64,000 nt of DNA. It comes from Ga0077527 sp964531455 (GTDB taxonomy: Bacteria; Pseudomonadota; Gammaproteobacteria; Burkholderiales; SG8-41). Position 1 is the stretch's first letter. Each line of letters starts with the position of its first letter. Below, piece by piece: positions 60,837 to 64,000 of this stretch. The notes beneath the pieces were generated by a model. That model had not been told where the DNA came from. It saw only the letters and a program-made list of their open reading frames with translations, and searched no databases. Position numbers and translations under genes: made by a program. The stretch covers positions 19,275 through 83,274 of the forward strand of contig CAZHFZ010000010.1 of NCBI GenBank assembly GCA_964531455.1. Reading direction: 5' to 3'.

Positions 60837-61757
60837 ATGCGCCTGGCCCAGTTTTCCTACGTTCGCGCCGTTATCGCCAATGAATTCAACATTTCCAAGG
60901 CAGCGGATGCGCTGGGCACATCCCAGCCCAGAATCAGCAAGCAAATCCAGGCTTTGGAGCACGAGCTTGGGTTTGAAATCTTCGCGCGTAAAAGAAACCG
61001 GGTTCTCGGGCTCACGCCTAACGGGGAAGCCATCGCCGGAATAGCAAGGCGCATCTCCACCGAGTCCGACCAGCTTCGGAGCATTCGCGACGAGCTCATC
61101 AGCCCGCATACAGGGCAACTTACGGTTGCCACGACCCACAGCCACGCCCGGTACACGCTTCTTCAGGTAATCCAGAAATTCTGCAAGGAATATCCTGAAG
61201 TCACGTTCACGCTTCGGCATAGTGATCCCGCCGAAATTGCCGAACTGGTCGCCATGGGAACGGTCGATCTCGGTATGAGCGCAAGACCCAAGGAGTTACC
61301 GCCCAACGTGGTTTGCATCCCGGCCTATGGAATCGGGCGACTATTGATCACCTCACCCAATCACCCACTTCAGAAACTGAGAAAGCTGACCTTGGCCGAG
61401 ATCGCAAAGTATCCTATCGTCGGTTATGACCAGAAGTTCAGTTCGGGATGGCGGGTCATGGAGGCATTCTCCCGAGAAAACCTGTCTCCGCGGGTCGTGC
61501 TGACGGCCATCGATGCTGAGGTCGTAAAAGCCTATGTAGCGGCCGGTTTGGGCGTGGCAATCCTGCAGGCCTTCACATTTGACCCGGAAAGAGACAAAGG
61601 AATCGCATGCCGCAGCGCTGACGCCCTGTTTGAGCCGTCCGAAGCAATGATCATGCTCCGGAAAAACGGCTATTTAAGGCAATACGCCTACCGGTTTATT
61701 CAGCTGATCAAACCGAAGATTGACCGAGTCACCGTGAGAAATGCTGTAGAGAGTTGA
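60837..61757 (+). CDS. CysB-type LysR-family transcriptional regulator 2
   Basis: A 306-residue LTTR, same length and subfamily as the one at 53259: HTH NISKAADALGTSQPRISKQI, effector domain LTVATTHSHARYTLLQVIQK, TAIDAEVVKAYVAAGLGVAI, and a CysB-like C-terminus. Divergent from the module 2 operon with a perfect dyad between. Effector unknown. Having two CysB-type regulators flanking two modules suggests that they arose by duplication or respond to related signals. Confidence 0.9.
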   Translation: MRLAQFSYVRAVIANEFNISKAADALGTSQPRISKQIQALEHELGFEIFARKRNRVLGLTPNGEAIAGIARRISTESDQLRSIRDELISPHTGQLTVATTHSHARYTLLQVIQKFCKEYPEVTFTLRHSDPAEIAELVAMGTVDLGMSARPKELPPNVVCIPAYGIGRLLITSPNHPLQKLRKLTLAEIAKYPIVGYDQKFSSGWRVMEAFSRENLSPRVVLTAIDAEVVKAYVAAGLGVAILQAFTFDPERDKGIACRSADALFEPSEAMIMLRKNGYLRQYAYRFIQLIKPKIDRVTVRNAVES

Positions 61758-61771
61758 GCTGTATCGAATCC

Positions 61772-62350
61772 CTAATTGAATTCGACTTTGTCACTCGTAG
61801 CCACTGAACAATAGCGGCTCAAACCATTGATCGAGCATGTGTGCTCTTCGGGCGATAGCGCGGCGCAGCAGTCTTCCAGCAGGATGACCTCATAATCCCG
61901 GTCATGGCCCTCCCGCACTACGGCTTGAACAACACCGTTGGTCGATACGCCGGAGGCATAGATGCGGTGAATACCATTTGCGCGAAGTATTGGCTCAAGA
62001 TTTGTGCCGTAGAAGGGACTGACCCGATGCTTGGTGATCAAAAAGTCCTCGGCTTTTGGTGCCAAATCCGGATGAATTTCTGTTCCCCATGTATCAAGCT
62101 TGAGAATCCCGTTGGATTTCGCCGCCTTGAAAACCGGCGATGAATCCGGGCATTCCCGATAATCCGCAGAGAACCCAACCCTGACAAAACCGATCCGGAG
62201 TCCGGAAGCCCGGGCTTTCTGGATGGCATTTACCGTCTTCGGGAGGATTCCACGTTGAGCGGCCCGGTTTGAAAGTGGGGAATGCCCCTTGGGCCCACTT
62301 CCGTTGACCAGATCGTTTTGCATGTCCATAACGAGATAAATCGAATTCAT
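61772..62350 (-). CDS. Isochorismatase-fold hydrolase lacking the nucleophilic Cys (2)
   Basis: A 192-residue paralogue of the protein at 49200. The Asp (VMDMQNDLV) and Lys (ITKHRVSPFYG) of the triad are kept; the Cys position reads GVSTNGVV, i.e. Val. Shared blocks are FSADYRECP, DTWGTEIHP, GHDRDYEV and LEDCC. The ATG at 62350 is 17 bp after the CitE-like gene; the frame extends much further upstream inside that gene. Probably co-transcribed with the lyase. Confidence 0.8.
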   Translation of the reverse strand: MNSIYLVMDMQNDLVNGSGPKGHSPLSNRAAQRGILPKTVNAIQKARASGLRIGFVRVGFSADYRECPDSSPVFKAAKSNGILKLDTWGTEIHPDLAPKAEDFLITKHRVSPFYGTNLEPILRANGIHRIYASGVSTNGVVQAVVREGHDRDYEVILLEDCCAALSPEEHTCSINGLSRYCSVATSDKVEFN

Positions 62351-62367
62351 TCCAGGCCCCGATTTTT

Positions 62368-63174
62368 TCAGATGTCCGTGAGTATTTCTTTTGCCCGCAG
62401 AATCACGGGTAGATCGACCATTTTTCCATCCACGGCCACTGCGGCACCATTCGATTTGTCGGTCGCCTCGACAACCCTGCGTGCCCAGTCGATGAGTGCT
62501 TCCGATGGTCGGTAGCAACCGTTGACGACAGGAACCTGCTTGGGATGGATGCAGAGCTTTCCGCCAAATCCAAGCCTGCGGCCACGCGAAGTTTCGCTGC
62601 AAATAACCTCTTCGTTATCGAAAACGACGGTTACGCCATCAACGGGTGGCAGTAGGTTTTCCAGTCGAGAGATGAGCACAATTTGGGAGCGGAAGAAAAG
62701 CAGCTCTTCGCCTTCGCCATCAATGCGTAAGTCCACTTGAAAATCGATGGACCCGAAGCCAAACCGCTGGATCTTCCCGGTTGCAGCCATGTCCCGGGCT
62801 TTGTCGAGCCCACGAGCGGTTTCAATCAATGGCACCAATAATTTTTCATTGCCGATGGTTTTCGAGACAGCCTCAATAACTTCGCGGCTCTCAGCTTTAG
62901 GCAGCAAAACACCAGCGACTCCCGGCGCTTTGCAAAGCTGGAGGTCCTGTTCAAACCAGGCCGTATCTGCACTATTGATACGAACGTAGACACCACGATC
63001 CGATCTCAAATGCTTGTATAGGGATTCACGAGCAGTTTCCTTGTCTGCCGGGGAAACCGCGTCCTCCAGGTCAACAATGACCGCCCCGGCTCCCGCATTG
63101 AATGCCTTCTCAATTCGTTCTGGTCTGCTGGCCGGAACAAACAAATAGGAGCGGACAATATTCTTCGATGACAT
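62368..63174 (-). CDS. CitE-type HpcH/HpaI-family CoA-ester lyase
   Basis: A 268-residue TIM-barrel lyase of the citrate-lyase beta-like/malyl-CoA group: VRSYLFVPASRPERIEKAF, AVIVDLEDAVSPADKETAR (metal Glu/Asp), VYVRINSADTAWFEQDL, VLLPKAES, and GGKLCIHPKQVPVVNGCYRP. Expected to cleave a 3-hydroxyacyl-CoA such as malyl-, methylmalyl- or citramalyl-CoA into acetyl- or propionyl-CoA and a 2-oxoacid. The frame runs 36 codons further upstream, but the ATG at 63174 fits the family. Transcribed with the second isochorismatase-like gene. Confidence 0.85.
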   Translation of the reverse strand: MSSKNIVRSYLFVPASRPERIEKAFNAGAGAVIVDLEDAVSPADKETARESLYKHLRSDRGVYVRINSADTAWFEQDLQLCKAPGVAGVLLPKAESREVIEAVSKTIGNEKLLVPLIETARGLDKARDMAATGKIQRFGFGSIDFQVDLRIDGEGEELLFFRSQIVLISRLENLLPPVDGVTVVFDNEEVICSETSRGRRLGFGGKLCIHPKQVPVVNGCYRPSEALIDWARRVVEATDKSNGAAVAVDGKMVDLPVILRAKEILTDI

Positions 63175-63458
63175 GTGAACTAAATTCCTTGTAATGGTGA
63201 TTCGTGAAATAACCTGATTCACGAATGAAGGGGATGGATGGCGACTGTACCCGCAAAGTATAAACGCGCGACTTGTTACCATCCATTCGGATTTAGCAGT
63301 GCTCCGAGTATGCTTTAAATCTATAGCGGCATTGAATCGTCACGATTGCTTGTCACGTGCATAGTTTTTATTTACATTGAATTGGATCGGCGACCAAAAA
63401 TAAGTCCATACCCGACCGATCCGCATCCAGCATGTGAATTCTATTTTCGGAAGCAAAA
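63175..63458. other. Divergent intergenic region with a short dyad
   Basis: 284 bp between the CitE-type gene (minus) and the last gene (plus). It holds AATCG-TCA-CGATT (63335-63347), a 13-bp perfect dyad. No reading frame, tRNA or terminator was seen. Both promoters must lie here. Confidence 0.5.
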
Positions 63459-64000
63459 TTGGAAAATCCTGTTGATGAATTTGAGTTCTTCCTGGAAAAG
63501 GACTGGTCAGATGGATTGCCAGTCGTAACACCCACGGTAGAGCGTCTTGAGCGATTCCTGAGCGGATCCAAAAGGGACCCTGAAGAAGTCATTGGGTTCA
63601 TTCCGCCGGCTATGGAGCCTGCAACAGTGAGGACGGTGGCCATACACGCGCTGATGGCCGGGTGCAAACCCGAATACCTGCCCGTTGTGCTGGGCGGCAT
63701 CCAGCTGATGCTCCAGGAAGAATTAAACCTCAATGGCATACAGGGGACGATGCATGGCGTGGCGCCCTTGATGATCGTCAACGGGCCATATGCAAAACAG
63801 ATTGGCCTGCATGGCGGAAATGGATGCTTTGGACCCGGATTTCGGGCGAATGCATCCATCGGCCGCGCCATTCGTTTGATGCTGACGAATCTGGGTGGCG
63901 GTATCCCGGGCTCTGGTTCTGCGACGGTATTTGCAACCCCACTACGGTATACGGCCTGCCTGACCGAGAATATTGAGCGGAGTCCTTGGCGCAGCTTGGC
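63459..64000 (+). CDS. Conserved protein of unknown function, N-terminal part (runs off window)
   Basis: An open frame from a TTG (63459; GGAAG 5 nt upstream) to the right edge, at least 180 residues, with an in-frame stop at 63435 just before. Beginning EKDWSDGLPVVTPTVERLER, it has AMEPATVRTVAIHALMAGCK, a Gly-rich stretch ending IVNGPYAKQIGLHGGNG, FGPGFRANASIGRAIRLML, and GGGIPGSGS. I recall this pattern (DGLPV.PPT, MAGC.PEYLPV, NGP, FGPG.RANA.IGRA) from uncharacterised proteins next to Bug and isochorismatase genes, but cannot name a function. Conserved Cys at MAGC and NGCFGPG may be catalytic. Strong coding character on a strand where only shadows would otherwise be called. Confidence 0.7.
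   Translation, partial: MENPVDEFEFFLEKDWSDGLPVVTPTVERLERFLSGSKRDPEEVIGFIPPAMEPATVRTVAIHALMAGCKPEYLPVVLGGIQLMLQEELNLNGIQGTMHGVAPLMIVNGPYAKQIGLHGGNGCFGPGFRANASIGRAIRLMLTNLGGGIPGSGSATVFATPLRYTACLTENIERSPWRSL

Overview
The window reads as a chromosomal segment of a betaproteobacterium. The evidence is the proteobacterial argB/slmA, gpmI-envC-ctpA, secB-gpsA-trmL and coxB-coxA-ctaG-coxC-surf1-ctaA-ctaB-sco blocks, a complete MSHA-type type IV pilus locus, a bioBFHCD operon, rpoH, and a late region rich in Bug (TctC-type) periplasmic binding proteins, which are typical of that class. Genus cannot be fixed from the sequence alone. The left 46 kb looks GC-rich and densely packed; the right 17 kb looks more AT-rich by eye (not computed).

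Regions: (1) 1-12.7 kb, housekeeping: argB end, HAD nucleotidase, slmA, a MoeB/ThiF-type E1-like protein, ctpA-envC-gpmI on the minus strand, an ArsR-fold regulator, a PglL-type O-oligosaccharyltransferase, rhodanese, grxC, secB, an SH3-like protein, gpsA, trmL. (2) 12.76-30.6 kb, the MSHA pilus locus in the order E-G-F-B-A-C-D-O-P-Q-I-I2-J-K-L-M-N: motor ATPase with a c-di-GMP-type N-terminus, platform, tandem pilins with a strong terminator after the second, minor pilins, the large tip/adhesin-like MshQ, the PilM/N/O/P-like alignment proteins, secretin, ExeA-type ATPase and TPR protein. (3) 30.6-35.9 kb, comF and bioBFHCD. (4) 35.9-45.2 kb, a caa3-type cytochrome c oxidase with its copper and heme A assembly factors. 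(5) 45.2-46.6 kb, rpoH with a CIRCE (HrcA) element in its leader, a large AT-rich dyad and a decayed thermonuclease gene marking the edge of the core.

(6) 46.6-64 kb, an accessory catabolic island. It has two parallel modules, each with a divergent CysB-type LysR regulator, a CoA-activating enzyme, a hotdog hydratase, an MmgE/PrpD protein and Bug receptor(s). Module 1 is SucC-like/SucD-like ligase, double-hotdog MaoC protein, isochorismatase-fold protein, Bug, MmgE/PrpD. Module 2 is frameshifted Bug, crotonase, CaiB-type CoA-transferase, Bug, HTD2-type hydratase, PrpD. A third unit has a CitE-type lyase and a second isochorismatase-fold protein, divergent from an unrecognised conserved protein that runs off the window. 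The enzyme set (CoA activation, HTD2-type hydration, CitE-type cleavage) resembles the itaconate/mesaconate/citramalyl-CoA route to acetyl-CoA plus pyruvate. The true substrate is not established, and several active sites depart from the family norm.
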